64,000 nt of DNA from NCBI RefSeq assembly GCF_965638725.1, contig NC_134960.1, positions 188,501 through 252,500 of the forward strand. The letters are read 5' to 3'. Each line of letters starts with the position of its first letter. Position 1 is the first letter of the stretch. This document shows positions 46,295-57,894 of this stretch, piece by piece. Source of the DNA: Aptenodytes patagonicus (taxonomy: Eukaryota; Chordata; Aves; Sphenisciformes; Spheniscidae). Below the pieces are notes generated by a model that was given only the letters and a program-made list of their open reading frames with translations, searched no databases and had not been told where the DNA came from. A program made the position numbers and the translations under genes.

Positions 46295-46619
46295 CTGGGA
46301 AGGGAGCAGCCAGCACCAAGACACAGCAGGAGAGATGCTGCAGGCACAGTCTAAGCACCAACATGAACATTGAGCGGGATCCTCTTGGGATGCCTGTCCT
46401 CATACCAACACTTACAATGTTCACATCAGACGAAAAGGGCTCCAACAGCAAGGCCTGTCCCAAGGAAGAGGAAACCTATTCGGCTGAAGAGGCTTTGCAA
46501 ATTAAGTGATTCATTACCAGAGGTGCAGGAGGAATTGCAGGTATCCCATGGAAAGAACCACAGTTGTTCCCCTCGGCGATCAGGAACCCTCTGGCTCTTA
46601 CAACAGCTCTAGCACCCAT

Positions 46620-47560
46620 CGGGTGGAGGCGAGGCGAGGCGAGGGCCGGGCCGGGCCGGGCCGGGCCCTCCTCTCCCCTTCACGCCTGACGCCTCACTTG
46701 CGAGCAGTCACACTTTGCACGCCGCAGGCCACGCCCTCCACTCTAAGGCGGTGATTGGCTCGCTGAGTACGCCGAGCCTTCCGGTAAGCGCCCCGCCCCG
46801 CCCACGAGAGTAACGGCCGCCGAGGGGCTCACTGTCTTTTGAGTCACGTGGTCGCGACCCACGCGGAACGCGTCTCTCCGACCGTGCCCCTCGGCCGCCC
46901 CGAGCGCCCTCTGGCGGCGGCGGCCGCGGTTGGTCGGCGCCGGACGACGCGTTAGCGTCTCTGCCCCCGTTTACGTTGGAGCGCGGCGGGGCGGCAGAGG
47001 TGGAGATGGGATCGGGATGGGGTTGGGGTACTGATAGCGGTAGGTGTAGGGATAGGGGAGGCGGCGGCGGGGCATGGCATGGCATGGCCGGGGCGCCCGC
47101 GGCTCTCGCCTCGGTCTGCGCGCCCGCTGCTGAGCCTGCCGCGGGAGACTGGCCGCTCGCTGCCCGGCAGCCGGCAGCCCCCAGCCGCTCTGCGCGCCCC
47201 TCGCCGACCTGGCGCGCGGCTTCCGCCGCCTCAGCACCGTGCCCGGACGAGAGCTGGGGGCCGGGGGCGGGCGAGCGGGCCGGCCCCGGGCCGCGGCGGG
47301 GCCGCGCTGTCGCCGCCGTGCCTCGGCGGGCCTCCCCCACGCACGCCTGCAGCGGCCGGGCCTCAGCGCCACCGCGTCGTCCGCCGCCGGTGTCGCCGCG
47401 GCCCCTGGCGGCGGTAAGCGCGGAGCCCGGCGGCGCGTCCCCGCGCACGGGCCGCTGTCCCCCGGCCGCCGGCTGACGTGTCCCCTCTCTACCGGCAGAC
47501 TCTCCGGGAGGCCGGGACGGCTCGTAAGTCGGGGTTGCGGGGAGAGGCGCCGCGGGAGCG
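46620..47560. promoter_or_regulatory. CpG island between SLBP-like and CDC25C-like relics, possible divergent promoter
   Basis: CpG-dense block with a tandem GGCGA/GGGCC start at 46628-46668. An inverted CCAAT box (GTGATTGGCT) lies at 46751-46760 and a CACGTG E-box at 46845-46850. NF-Y CCAAT boxes are typical of cell-cycle genes such as CDC25C. The relic on the minus strand begins to its left and the CDC25C relic to its right. No coding exon in it could be assigned. Confidence 0.6.
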
Positions 47561-48486
47561 ACGGGCCCCGGGCTGCTGCCCTGGCTCCTGCCTTAGGGCT
47601 TCCCCGCCGCAGAGGCAGCTCGGCTGTAGCCCTTTCGCACAACCTCCAGTCCAGTGTGCTGATGAGATCGGTTGGTTTCGAGAGCGTGAAATTTAATGTG
47701 GGAAATGACAACACTGCCCTCTTCCGTATAATTACGTCTGAGCCTGGTGAGGCAGCTGGGTTTCCTCTCCCCCGCTTTTTGTGGCAGGGGGACGTTTTTT
47801 CACTACGCAGATTATGACTTGCAAAGGCGTGTGCACCTCAGGACGGTTCACTCTCTGAGCTCTGCTTCCTCTATGCTTTTGTAAACATTTGTTGCAAGTA
47901 CATGGCCTTTTGGGCGGACTCTGTAACATATGGTAGTGGGCAATCCTTCCAAACTTACTCTTCCGAGTAGACAGCTGGTTTGAGTTGGGTTTTAGTCATT
48001 GACATGTACATCTTTCTGGCCCCGCACTAGCTAGAAATAATTCCCGCTGTATGTCTCTCAGGTGAAACACTGCTGTTGCTTTTTAAGAGACCCAAGACAC
48101 CTCTTAGACAACTGGCTTACATTTTGTAAAAGAAAGCACTGCTTTTATAGTAGCTTCAGGGGAAAGACCAAGATTTGAATGGAACACAGAAATTGCATTT
48201 ACCCTAGTTCGGACTAGCACTGCACATAAATAGGTGAAATGAAATTTCCTACTGCATGCAGGCACCTGTTGATACCTGACTGGCAGTTTTCCTCCTTGCA
48301 GAGTGTCACAGAAGCAGCATGTGAGATCTTTCCTGGTAAGCAGTTCCTCATTACTGGAAGATGGGCTACTGTATTACCTGCGAGGATACAACCAAAAGGA
48401 GGGCAGTGTGCGCGCAGAGTCTGAACATAGTAGACTGTTGGCTGCTGTTGTCAGGATTCACAGTGAATGTTTCTTGTCTATTTTAG

Positions 48487-48564
48487 ACACAGGTGCTGTG
48501 CTCAACACCAAGTTTCCAAGACACTGTGCAACAAGACAGCAGGGAGATTGATAGCCTCCAAATG
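48487..48564 (+). pseudogene. CDC25C: CDC25C-like relic, N-terminal regulatory exon
   Basis: 78 nt, 26 codons, TQVLCSTPSFQDTVQQ through to DSLQM. Acceptor TATTTTAG, donor GTGAGT. LCSTP is the shared anchor with human CDC25C. Confidence 0.65.
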
Positions 48565-49305
48565 GTGAGTTTTCTTTCATGTAGGAAAAGAGAACAGTGG
48601 GCATTTAGCAGTAGCTTGAAATTCTGCTCAGTAAAGGAACCAGAACCTGGAATGTGGCAAATCTTTGGGGTTTGCAATTCCCTATTTGGGAACGTGCTTC
48701 CCTTATGCAGGGATCTGTGCCTTCTTACTGCCATTGTGAAGGGGTGTTGCTGGCTTTCAGTGCCACTGAAGTGCTACAGCCCTTCCTTTCTCATTTTTTC
48801 CAGGAGGGTAGTTGGTTTAGGCACTTGGGTTGGCATGTACCTGAGGCCCTGCTGTTTTGGAAGAAAGGCACAGACCTTCTGACCCACCTCACTTCTCCGT
48901 TTGTGAGTTCACACTTCAGTCTTTTGGTAGCTAGTGACTTAATGGCAGGTGCTGGGGCAGTAGTATCACAGTAGCCCAAGCCTGGGTGAGGTAAGTCTGG
49001 CCTCTCTTTGAGTAGAGAACAGGGTACTGTCTGCTATTTGACTGAAGAAGTTTCTAGTAGGGAACTGGAAACTGTTGAGATGTCTATCTACATGCATGTA
49101 CATCTACGTAGTGTGGTTTGGTGATGGAACAGGTAGTGAATTCTGCTCTGGATCAACCATAGGAAATGCTCAACAGGATAAACGTACTCAGCCATGCTAA
49201 GAAAGCTTCAGTGTTTGTAATTGTTTTTGCTCAGCAACAGCAGAGCAAGTGTGAAAGTTGAGTAGTGCTATAGGAACGTACATAACGACTTTATTTCCCT
49301 GGAAG

Positions 49306-49440
49306 GACACAAAGAGCTTGGAGTCTGACATGAAAGATCTGGGCAGCTTGATTGCTGTCACAGGATCTCGTGCACAGAGAATATCAGGCAGCCTGAGTGG
49401 TTTTGCAGAGCTGTTCCCTGATAAACAAGAAGGGATGGAG
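49306..49440 (+). pseudogene. CDC25C: CDC25C-like relic, second regulatory exon
   Basis: 135 nt, 45 codons, ESDMKDLGSLIAVTG through to GFAELFPDKQEGME. Donor GTGAGC. The acceptor CCCTGGAAG is only fair. It resembles the human SEMKYLGSPITT to FSLKDQEAKVSR region. Confidence 0.65.
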
Positions 49441-49835
49441 GTGAGCAGGGTCAGAGTAGCTTACCGTTTGTGATGTGACTTGATCAGTGGGGAAGTATGC
49501 ATTGCCCAGTTATTGTGGGGCTGATTTTCCAGATTACCATAAGCCCATATGCACTAGAGAGCATTTCTGCTGTTCTGCTCTGCTTTTTCCTGGACAGCTT
49601 TGGTCGCTGTTATTTACAGGAAGTAGCGGGACAATGTATAGCAGATGGAAGATGTAGCTCTTTTCTGTCTGGAGAAATGCAATTGACCAAGACATGTAGA
49701 ACACCCTTCATGGATACATGACTTTACATGTATATTCTGCTCTCTTACTTGAATATAATCCCCACATCAGCCACGGACACAAACACCCACAGGTTACCCT
49801 TGATCAGGGCAGTTGCCCGTGAGCTCTGCTGATGG

Positions 49836-50476
49836 ATAGGATAGGATAGGATAGGATAAGATAGTTCAGTTGGAAGGGACCTACAACGATCATCTAGTCT
49901 AACTGCCTGACCACTTCAGGGCTGACCAAAAGTTAAAGCATGGTATTAAGGGCACTGTCCAAATGCCTCTTAAACACTGACAGGCATGGGGCATCAACCA
50001 CCTCTCTAGGAAGCCTGTTCCAGTGTTTGACCACCCTCTCAGTAAAGAAATGCTTCCTGATGTCAAGTCTGAACATCCCCTGATGCAGCTTTGAACCATT
50101 CCCACGCGTCCTGTCACTGGATCCCAGGGAGAAGAGAACAGCACCTCCCTCTCCACGTCCCCTCCTCAGGAAGCTGTGGAGAGCAATGAGGTCGCCCCTC
50201 AGCCTCCTTTTCTCCAAACTAGACAAACCCAGAGTCCTCAGCCGCTCCTCAGAGGACATGCCTTCCAGCCCTGTCACCAGCTTTGTTGCTCTCCTCTGGA
50301 CGCATTCGAGGACCTTCACATCCTTCTCAAATGGTGGGGCCCAGCACTGCACACAGTACTCCAGGTGAGGCCGCACCAGTGCTGAATACAGCAGGATAAT
50401 CCCCTCTCTTGACCGGCTGGTTTTGCTGTGTTTGATGCACCCCAGGATGCGGTTTGCCCTCTGGGCTGCCAGGGCA
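49836..50476 (-). mobile_element. CR1 retrotransposon, 5'-truncated, inside the CDC25C-like relic
   Basis: Minus-strand copy of the same CR1 type as at 6.8-8.35 kb, with nearly the same sequence over the shared part. It encodes the C-terminal reverse-transcriptase region ([17 protein letters not shown] to [15 protein letters not shown]) in one open frame. It is truncated at 50476. Its 3' end carries a GGATA pentamer repeat (49836-49857) in place of the usual octamer. It lacks the 35-bp duplication of the other copy. It lies between two relic exons, opposite in strand. Confidence 0.93.
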
Positions 50477-50689
50477 GCACCAAAGATTTGAGGCAATAAC
50501 TTTTATTTGTAAAGCCAGTTGTTTGGATTCACATCTTTGGGCATCCACCCATTATCATGGCAGGGGCAGCTATTTTACCTCAAATCTGACAGGACTCTGT
50601 AGGAGGGGCATGCATAATCCCACTGCAGGGTTGACAGTGCTGGTGTCCCAGTGTGGTGCCCTTTTGTGACTTGTTCTGCTCTGGGCCAG

Positions 50690-50787
50690 GTCTTTTTCCT
50701 GAAGAAGCCTCACCTCCCTTCCATGCCACAGAAGGGCCTGATCCTTGTGTTCCACCGTGAATTCTCCTCTGAGAGGGTTCCCAAGAT
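50690..50787 (+). pseudogene. CDC25C: CDC25C-like relic, catalytic-loop exon with Cys to Arg
   Basis: Homology starts at VFFLKKP (50690) and runs through VFHREFSSERVPK to a split codon before donor GTGAAT at 50788. The human counterpart is FFLKKPIVPLDTQ, then VFHCEFSSERGPRM. Sequence upstream of 50690 in this exon does not match, suggesting a deletion or frame damage. Confidence 0.88.
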
Positions 50788-50910
50788 GTGAATCCTAACC
50801 TTGACTATTTCTGGGAGTGGGAAGAAAGAGAGTACCTTTTGCAAGGACAATGGTTCATGCCACAGTGTTATTCCTTCCCTAACTGACTGCTCTTTTCTTG
50901 GCATTAAAAG

Positions 50911-51022
50911 GTGCCGCTGTCTTAAGGAAGAAGATCGTGCCATGAATGAGTACCCTGCACTACATTATCCTGAGCTGTATGTCCTGAAGGGAGGCTATAA
51001 AGAATTTTTTCTTGAGCACAAG
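50911..51022 (+). pseudogene. CDC25C: CDC25C-like relic, post-catalytic exon
   Basis: 112 nt, completing the split Met codon, then [37 protein letters not shown]. The frame is open. The following donor GTTACA is weak, lacking the usual A/G-A-G-T. Confidence 0.9.
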
Positions 51023-51389
51023 GTTACAGGAAGACCTCTGGGCAAGATGCAGGGTTTAGAGAAAATACCATCAGAATACTCTGGCACAGTATAGCTGTCT
51101 AGCCAGTTCCTATCTGTTACGGAAGAGTATAAAAGGTGGCAAACGTGGACTTGTATTTCCCCAGAGAATTCTCCATCATTTAGCAACTTGTGGCATCTGT
51201 GTATGTAATAGCCCTTGGTAGCATCTTCTTCTATAAATGTTTCCATCTTAATTTTTTTCAAATCTATGTAAATTTGTGACATTCATACTGCCCCATAATA
51301 GACTTGGGAAGCTTCATCATATCTCGTGTTCTGAACCTGACACCTGTTTTCTTTTGGTGCCTACAGTATTGTATTGAGCGACTGTGTAG

Positions 51390-51650
51390 TTTTCCATTTA
51401 ATGCTCTCCGAGGCACTCAGGGTTTCACAGACCTGTGTCAGATCCTCCTCAAGTCATTTCTTCTTGACTGAAGAATCTCAGTGTATTCAACTCTTCCTTG
51501 CTAGGAAGCCATTTCATACTTTGATCAGCCTTGCCACCGTTCTCTGTCTCTCTTCCATCTCTGTTATATTCCTTGAGATAGGGGACCTATAAGGACTTTA
51601 TATAGTTGTATAATGTTCTTCTCTGTTCTGTTGCTTATTCTTCGTATTTG
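51390..51650 (-). mobile_element. Very old CR1/L3-like LINE fragment
   Basis: The reverse complement resembles the C-terminal LINE segment that encodes the RRATK and LFSLEKRRL blocks in younger CR1s (GCCACCGTTCTCTGTCTCTC on the plus strand matches the usual GCCCTTCTCTGGACTCTCTC position). It is heavily diverged. It lies in the last intron of the CDC25C-like relic. Confidence 0.5.
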
Positions 51651-52023
51651 ATTAGGTTTTAGTTTTGGTTTTGGCCATTACTGAGCTCATGAGAACTAAT
51701 ATCATAACAGGCAGTTCTGCAGAACTCCCAAGACCTTCCTCCCAAATAGTCTGTGAAAGCTGATAATTTTTTATGTAAAGCTAGGATTGTTTTCTCCCCA
51801 TAGGAGCTGACGTAGCTAAAGATACTCATGGATTGCCTGACTCCTAATTTGTTTCAGCCAGTGGACTGTGCTTCTGTCTCACCTGTAGGTGCTGGCATGG
51901 ATAAACAATGATTGTGCCACACTGAGAACATACTGGCTCCTGGGATAAACTATCTACTTTTGTCTGCCCAGCATCTCCCAATACTAACCACTCAACATTA
52001 TGCATTTTCCCTCCATTTACCAG

Positions 52024-52164
52024 GAACTCTCTGAACCTCAGAGCTATTTTCCAATGCACCATCAGGACTTCAAAGTAGAGCTGCTGAAATTCCGCACCAA
52101 GAGCAAGTCATGGACTATGGAGCAAAGGAAGCAGGACCAGATCACTTGCCTCGTGAAACTATGA
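52024..52164 (+). pseudogene. CDC25C: CDC25C-like relic, last exon
   Basis: 141 nt including the TGA stop, after acceptor CATTTACCAG: ELSEPQSYFPMHHQDFKVELL, FRTKSKSW, ITCLVKL. It keeps the C-terminal CDK-docking type sequence. AATAAA at 52373-52378 could be its polyadenylation signal. Confidence 0.9.
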
Positions 52165-52372
52165 GCACCAAAGCAATATCTGGCATAGAAGCTGAGTAAG
52201 AGAGTTGTGTCTTCCAGAGCAAAGTTCAGCTCCCTGAAGACAGCTAGACTGTGATGGTGAAAGAAAAAGGGAACCTCCCTTGTTCTGCTGAGACTGCTAG
52301 GACAAATTAGGAGGTCTGTTTAAAAAGTCTTGACACTGCCTCTGCAAGACACTGGCTGAGCATAAAGCCACA

Positions 52373-52378
52373 AATAAA
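52373..52378 (+). terminator. CDC25C: Candidate polyadenylation signal of CDC25C-like relic
   Basis: AATAAA about 210 bases after the TGA of the last exon. It is a reasonable 3' UTR length, supported by position only. Confidence 0.4.
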
Positions 52379-55300
52379 AGAGTACCATAGCTGCCTAGGG
52401 AAAGAACAGGCTTTGTTCGCTAAAGACTAAGCCAGCTTTTAGGCTGTCTTGCCTAAAGACTGCAAGGCAGAGTATGTCATTGGTTGAGCTCTCGCCCCTC
52501 CTGCTTCAGACAGGAGTCTCCATGTTTTTCTTTAGTACTAAACATTGCTGTGGATTTTGTTGGTAGTTGTCACTTCTGACTGGTAAAATAAAGAGTTGGA
52601 GCAGACCAAGGTGTTTGAGCACTGGACCTTCTTCCCTGTGGCAATTCAGTGTTAAGAAAGCGAAACATGCAGGTGCTAAGATACCTAAAATGATGATTTA
52701 TCAGCCCATCACCAGCCAGGATCAGGTACACCCAGCAAATAAGTCTCCAGCAAGTAAGTCTTCATGCTTCCACAAAGATCAACAGTGAGAACTGGAGAAG
52801 GGTAACTTCTCTATCGCATGTCTGTTAAGTCCTTATTGACACATCAGCCATGGTCTTCCCAAGCTGCAGCTATTAAACTACAACTACAATTTTTTCTTGA
52901 GTACTGGCTCAGTGTAATTGAATTGCCGGTATCTCCGTTTAGACTCTAGGTGGGGATGACGAGTCTGAAAATCTGATAGGTTTACATATATTTATATAGT
53001 ACCAGCCAACAGATGAGGTTAGCAGACAGCTATCTATAAGGGAAGGCTACTCAAATTCTCCCTTTTGGATGTTATTATGGCCTCCTATGGAGCAGTTGAG
53101 GGTGGCTGTTTTCAGAGACAGACCAGGACTAGGATGAACTCTATCCTGCTGCTTTCTGCCACTCCAATGGTTTGGCATGGGTTCTGAGGTTGTATGTAAT
53201 AAGAAAGAAAATTATCAAGGTAAAGAAATACTGATGCTAACTGAGAGTTAATCATCATACACAATGAGCTTGTATGTTCTGCTTTACAGCTAAGTTACCT
53301 GTCAATGCAGAGCTCCTGACAATTAGAAAAGGCATGAAATGGGGGTGATGATAGTAGAGTTAAAAAAGAAAATACCGCTTTTCTGTTAGAATTCTATTAG
53401 GTGCCAGAGTAAAATGAGTTGCAATCTACCAGCCACGTATGTTTTAACTTTCTCCTGACCTATGAGGTAATACTTTTGAAGGCTATGATTCTCAGAAGAT
53501 GTGTCCATATTCATTTATCAGCTCTTACCTAACAAAACCCGAGAGCAAGAAAAACTGAGGATCATGCTTGCTAGGAAAAGTGTCACCTTTTCTGCACGTC
53601 CTCTGGAGATGGTACACGTAAACACAGCACTGTCCCTAGCAGTGTTTTCTAGACACGGTTCTGTGCATGCTTGTCTATAAGGGCTGAGGTGACCGACAGT
53701 GCACCCCTGCCGTGCAGCCAGCGGGCCTCCCTCCAGGGCTCCTGGGCATGGCGTGAGGACGGGACCCACCAGGTGGCACTCCTGAAGCACCACCAGGGAC
53801 CGCGGCCACAACCTGGTGCAGCCCACTGCTTTTCCAGCACATCTGACTCCTAGGGAAAGGGGATTAGGACAGGTCTCTCCCGAGAGATGGCACAAACAGA
53901 AACTGCAGAGCCCTGCAGAGTATCTAATGTTCCTGAGCCTTCTTAGACCTGCATGAGGGGATTTTTTTTTTCATCCCAGGGCATTAGGTGGGCTACAGAC
54001 TCCAGTACGGTAGCCCCTGTGTATGTGTGTTCATCAAGAAGAGATGGTGCTGTATTCCTTTGTATTACTCCCAACCATCCTGCCTCCCCAACCATGTGAT
54101 ATACCACTGAGCAGGGCCCTGGGGATCTAGCTAGAACATCCTCCATTTTATTACAAATTATCTAGATTGCTGGGGTAAAAGGGGTGCATAAGCATACCTG
54201 CGATGGTGCCTCAGCTGTTGGCACAGCTTCCCTTCAGCATGGGTTAGTTAAAATAAAAAAACCCCAACACAACAGTGTCTATATACTGCTACTAAAAAAA
54301 AAAAAATTGGACAGCTTTACCCATTTGGCTTGGATGCAAAATCTCAGAGGCAAGCCTTACCTTCTCACCTATTAGCCAAACAGTCTTAGTGTTCTGGAGC
54401 ACATTGCGTACGGCACATTGAATCTCCCTTTACATTTATGCTGACTGACCTTCACCTCTACATAAAAATCTCAGTTAAAACCTCTCTGAGAACAGTGAGG
54501 TATTCTCCCGGACTGCCAACAGTATCTTGCTGATAGCTCTTAAGGCAAGTACTTTGTTGGATGCTTAAAAAGAACAGGAGGGATAGGAGGGAAGAGCGGG
54601 TTTTTCTGAGGACAGACAAAGAAATTGGAAATCCTAGAAACCTTGTTGCCAGGGGCAGAACTAGTAGAGAAAGCCTCATCCATCTGGACACAGCAGCTCC
54701 CTGTTGTGGTCCAAAGTCCTGCCATGTGGGAGTGGCTCGTACCTGGGTCTTTCCTGGTAGTCTCTAAAGCACCTAATGCTGCTGATAAGATGTAAAGTAA
54801 ACAGCCCCTGCGCTGCTGCCCTGCCATGTGCCCATCTCTTTTACAAGCAAAGAGGAGAAAATGTACAGGAGTGATTAAAATGAAAACCTACTGCAAGCAG
54901 CCAGAGCCTGCTGCCTCCGGTTCTGTCTTCCACAGCACTGAAAGGTAGTGAAGGTGGAAGCAGGGTGGGACCACTGATCTTTGCTGCCTAATGTGCCTTA
55001 GAGTCCTCTGTCTCATGGCTTGAATGAGTGGAAACCCAGTCCATTCCACTGTGGAAAGCAGCTGTAGGGCTGCTACTGAATCAAGGGGAAATAATCTATG
55101 TTCTGTAACTTGATTGCTCCCATACCTGCTTAAGTACCTTGCCAACCTACAGGAACAGTAAAAATCTCGTTTTCAGTGCCATTATTTTTCTGTCATCATG
55201 TTCAATATAGTACATGCCCCTGAACAGCTGCCACCCCTGAAGGCCTGGGTCTGTCTTGCCACTGCCAGATCCACTGTCCTGCATGCTAATTTAGCTTCAC

Positions 55301-55619
55301 TTGAGACAAGGAGAGAGCAAGTAGCTGCTCTGACAATATGCATCATGGATATACCAGGATCAGAACAAGGGGCTCACACTGCATCCCTTAAATGTCTTTG
55401 AATCAAAATCTAGTGTAATGCATTATTAAAGCTACTTACTTTTTCTATGTTCTCGTCTCTGAAAAAAATTACACTTAAGGTAGTAGAGCAGTGCTGTTCT
55501 AAGGAGCTCCTCCTTTCTTCTCTTGAAGAAATATTTTGGCTTTCCTTTTACAAATAATTTTTCTTCTGAGCTGCTCATGACTTGGATTGCTTCTGAATCT
55601 GTCATCCAAGCATGTGCAC

Positions 55620-56450
55620 ACTAACCATTGCCTTCACTAGTTGGTGGGAAGGGACTTAGAGTCTCTAATCCAAAATCCATGTGCTAGGCAGTGCTACCAC
55701 CAACACAAGAGCAAGTTGGCTGTGGCTTTTTCTACAAGTTTGGATACAGACTCCAACATGTCTCTGGATAACCTGTTCTAGCACTGCACCAACTTCTTAG
55801 TGAAAAAGTTTTTCATAGTATCCAGCCTGAACAACGCAAGCTACAAATTGTGGCCATCATCACTTCTTATATCACCTGCCATTGCCAATATGAGTTTGGG
55901 TTTGTTGCCTTTGCAACTCACGCTCAAGCAGCTGTAGGCTGATAATAGATTGCCTCTGAAACTCCTCTTTGCCAAACAAACAAGCCCAGCTCTATTAACC
56001 TCTTTGTAGGTCGCATGCTACCATCTTGGTAGCCCTCCACTGGACTCTCTCTAGTTCCTCCACATCCCTCTTGAACTTCAGGGGTAGGGAACTGCACACA
56101 GCAGTCCAGATGTAGCCACACCAGTGCTAAGTAGACAGGAGTAACTTCCTTCAGTCTCTGGCCATGTTCTTCCTAATACAGTGTGGTGCGTGGGTTGTCT
56201 TCTTCAGGATCAGAGCTTACTGGTATCCATGGCAACGTCCAGGTCCTTTCAGTGGGGCTGCTCCTCAGCCAGTCAGTCCCCTCCCCGAACAGATGCATGG
56301 GGTAACTGTGCCCTGTTATAGAACTCCACTCTGCTTCCTAAACTTCACAAGGTGCCTGCTGACCCAGCCCTCTCATTTCTCAGAGTCCCTCTGGATTGAA
56401 GCTCTGCTGTTCAGCATGTCAATTGCTCACCCTAAATTATCATCATCATA
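55620..56450 (-). mobile_element. Diverged CR1 fragment
   Basis: The reverse complement follows the CR1 C-terminal region and 3' UTR. On the plus strand GTTGGTGGGAAGGGACTTAG, then GGATAACCTGTTCTAGCACT, CCCTCCACTGGACTCTCTCT and CACACCAGTGCTAAGTAGAC are in the order expected for an inverted CR1. All frames are broken. Confidence 0.8.
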
Positions 56451-57859
56451 AATTTGCTAGTTCCTTTTTCCTGTAGGATGACTTACAGACAGTTATTCTC
56501 ACCAAAGATATAGTCTATCCATTAAGCTATATAACTTTGTACCTATTCAGACAAACACCTAAGTATCTCTGATCTTCCTGCTGTGAACCACACTGAGGCT
56601 AAAATACAAGAGCAGCTTTGAATGCTTTATTCATAGGAACAAAGGAATAAAACTGTATCTGAGCCAGAAGTGGCCAAATACCACAGGTACTGAAGCAGAA
56701 AACTATGGGTAGCTGCTTTGGATGTCAAACCCCTGAACCTTCTTTGGCAATGAGCAGCCAGAGCTGTTTAGGGCACTAGCACTCATGCTAGGAAATGAAG
56801 AGGGTTTTATTTGGTTTTCTATGAATATAGACATTAAATTCTGCTGGGCTGTTTGCATTAGGTTAATATTTCTGTAGCATACAGGTGTTAATATGAGCTG
56901 TGAGTGTCTGCTGTCTGTCTCTAGCCCTGTAAAGAGCAGAGTGTGGCGCTGTAAATATTAGCCCAGGCAGAGAAGTGTTTGCACAGCCCTCCTCTGTGCT
57001 GCCTCCTGCAGTAGTACTCCGATAGTACTCCTTACAAATGACCCAGGCTCAGCTGTCAGAGCCTCAGCATCTTCTGCATTGCGCAGTAATATGCTCTGGT
57101 TTTGACTCAAGAAGGGTTGTGGTGATCAAATCCTGAAGCACCAGTGTGCTATGATCTTCGTAAGATTAGCACTACACGAAATAAGGTACAACTAAGTAAC
57201 TCAGCACATACTGCAAACAAAATACTTGCTTGGTCAAACCCACTCTTCACTGGCTGTGGTAGTTGCAGATGTAGAGAAGAAATGCCTAGCACATCACTGG
57301 AACTGCTACTTGCTTTAATATAGCGATATGCAGTCATTTAAGAGGGAAACTAATGATTTGTGCTCTTGGTTTGTTCAAAAGGGATCCCCACTAATGGAAA
57401 GGACTGTCCATTACTGTTGATTTGAACAGAAGAGGAAACTGAAACTATCCTCCTGCAGATACTGTAGGGACCTTCCTGCCACCAAAGAGAGGAACAACTA
57501 ATGAGGAAAGAGCACCAGCATGGTGAATGGAATCCTTGTTCCACAGAGGATCCTGCGTGCACCTCACACGCAGTCTATGATAAGACATAACATAGATGTG
57601 GTCTGCCATGTGTCTAAACCTGCTGAATGAGTTCTTAATGTGTTAGAGGAAAAACTTTTCATGCACTGTATCAAGTCCTTCATAGCCTGAAAGCAATATG
57701 AAGAAGATGAACTGCAATGGCTCCAATGAATTTCAAGAACATGAGGTTTGGTGCTAATGTTTTCCATTAGAGGCAGTTGGATTGTAATCTGCACTGCAAG
57801 GACCAGAGGATCCAGACTCATTAATGATAAAACAAAAATGAAAAGCAAAGAAAGGCAGT

Positions 57860-57862
<3 letters not shown>

Positions 57863-57892
<30 letters not shown>
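57863..57892 (+). repeat. 30-base G homopolymer
   Basis: An uninterrupted run of 30 G. It is able to form G-quadruplexes, and its true length is likely uncertain in any assembly. Confidence 0.9.

Positions 57893-57894
<2 letters not shown>

Larger units (their letters stand above)
48487..52164 (+). pseudogene. CDC25C: CDC25C-like dual-specificity phosphatase relic, catalytic Cys lost
   Basis: CDC25C removes inhibitory phosphates from CDK1 to start mitosis. Five plus-strand exons can be read: 48487-48564 (QVLCSTPSFQD, like human QLLCSTP), 49306-49440 (SDMKDLGSLIAVTG, like SEMKYLGSPITTVP), about 50690-50787, 50911-51022 and 52024-52164. The last three join in phase: FFLKKPHLPSMPQ, VFHREFSSER, then [29 protein letters not shown] and EPQSYFPMHHQD to a TGA. 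The EPQSYxPMHHQD tail is CDC25C-type, not A or B. The active-site HCxxxxxR motif is HREFSSER, so the nucleophilic Cys is Arg (CGT at 50756-50758). The Gly after it is Val. The N-terminus and the first half of the catalytic domain were not found; a CR1 lies in that gap. KDM3B and GFRA3 neighbours support the assignment. A dead but expressed protein cannot be excluded. Confidence 0.85.

Noticed and set aside
46401-46439. Minus-strand stretch with AG and GTAAGT borders upstream of the SLBP-like exons
   Set aside because: In the phase needed to join the next exon it contains a stop, and it does not resemble SLBP.
46708-47817. Open frames of 190-250 codons around 47 kb, tested as first exons of the CDC25C-like or SLBP-like genes
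   Set aside because: No match to the N-terminus of either family and no supported splice sites.
48301-48334. Plus-strand 34-nt stretch with good TTGCAG and GTAAGC borders, tested as a CDC25C exon
   Set aside because: No frame resembles CDC25C; chance splice-like borders or a non-coding exon cannot be told apart.
53518-53895. 125-codon minus-strand frame rich in Cys, tested as a small secreted protein
   Set aside because: No signal peptide, splice context or family match; probably chance.
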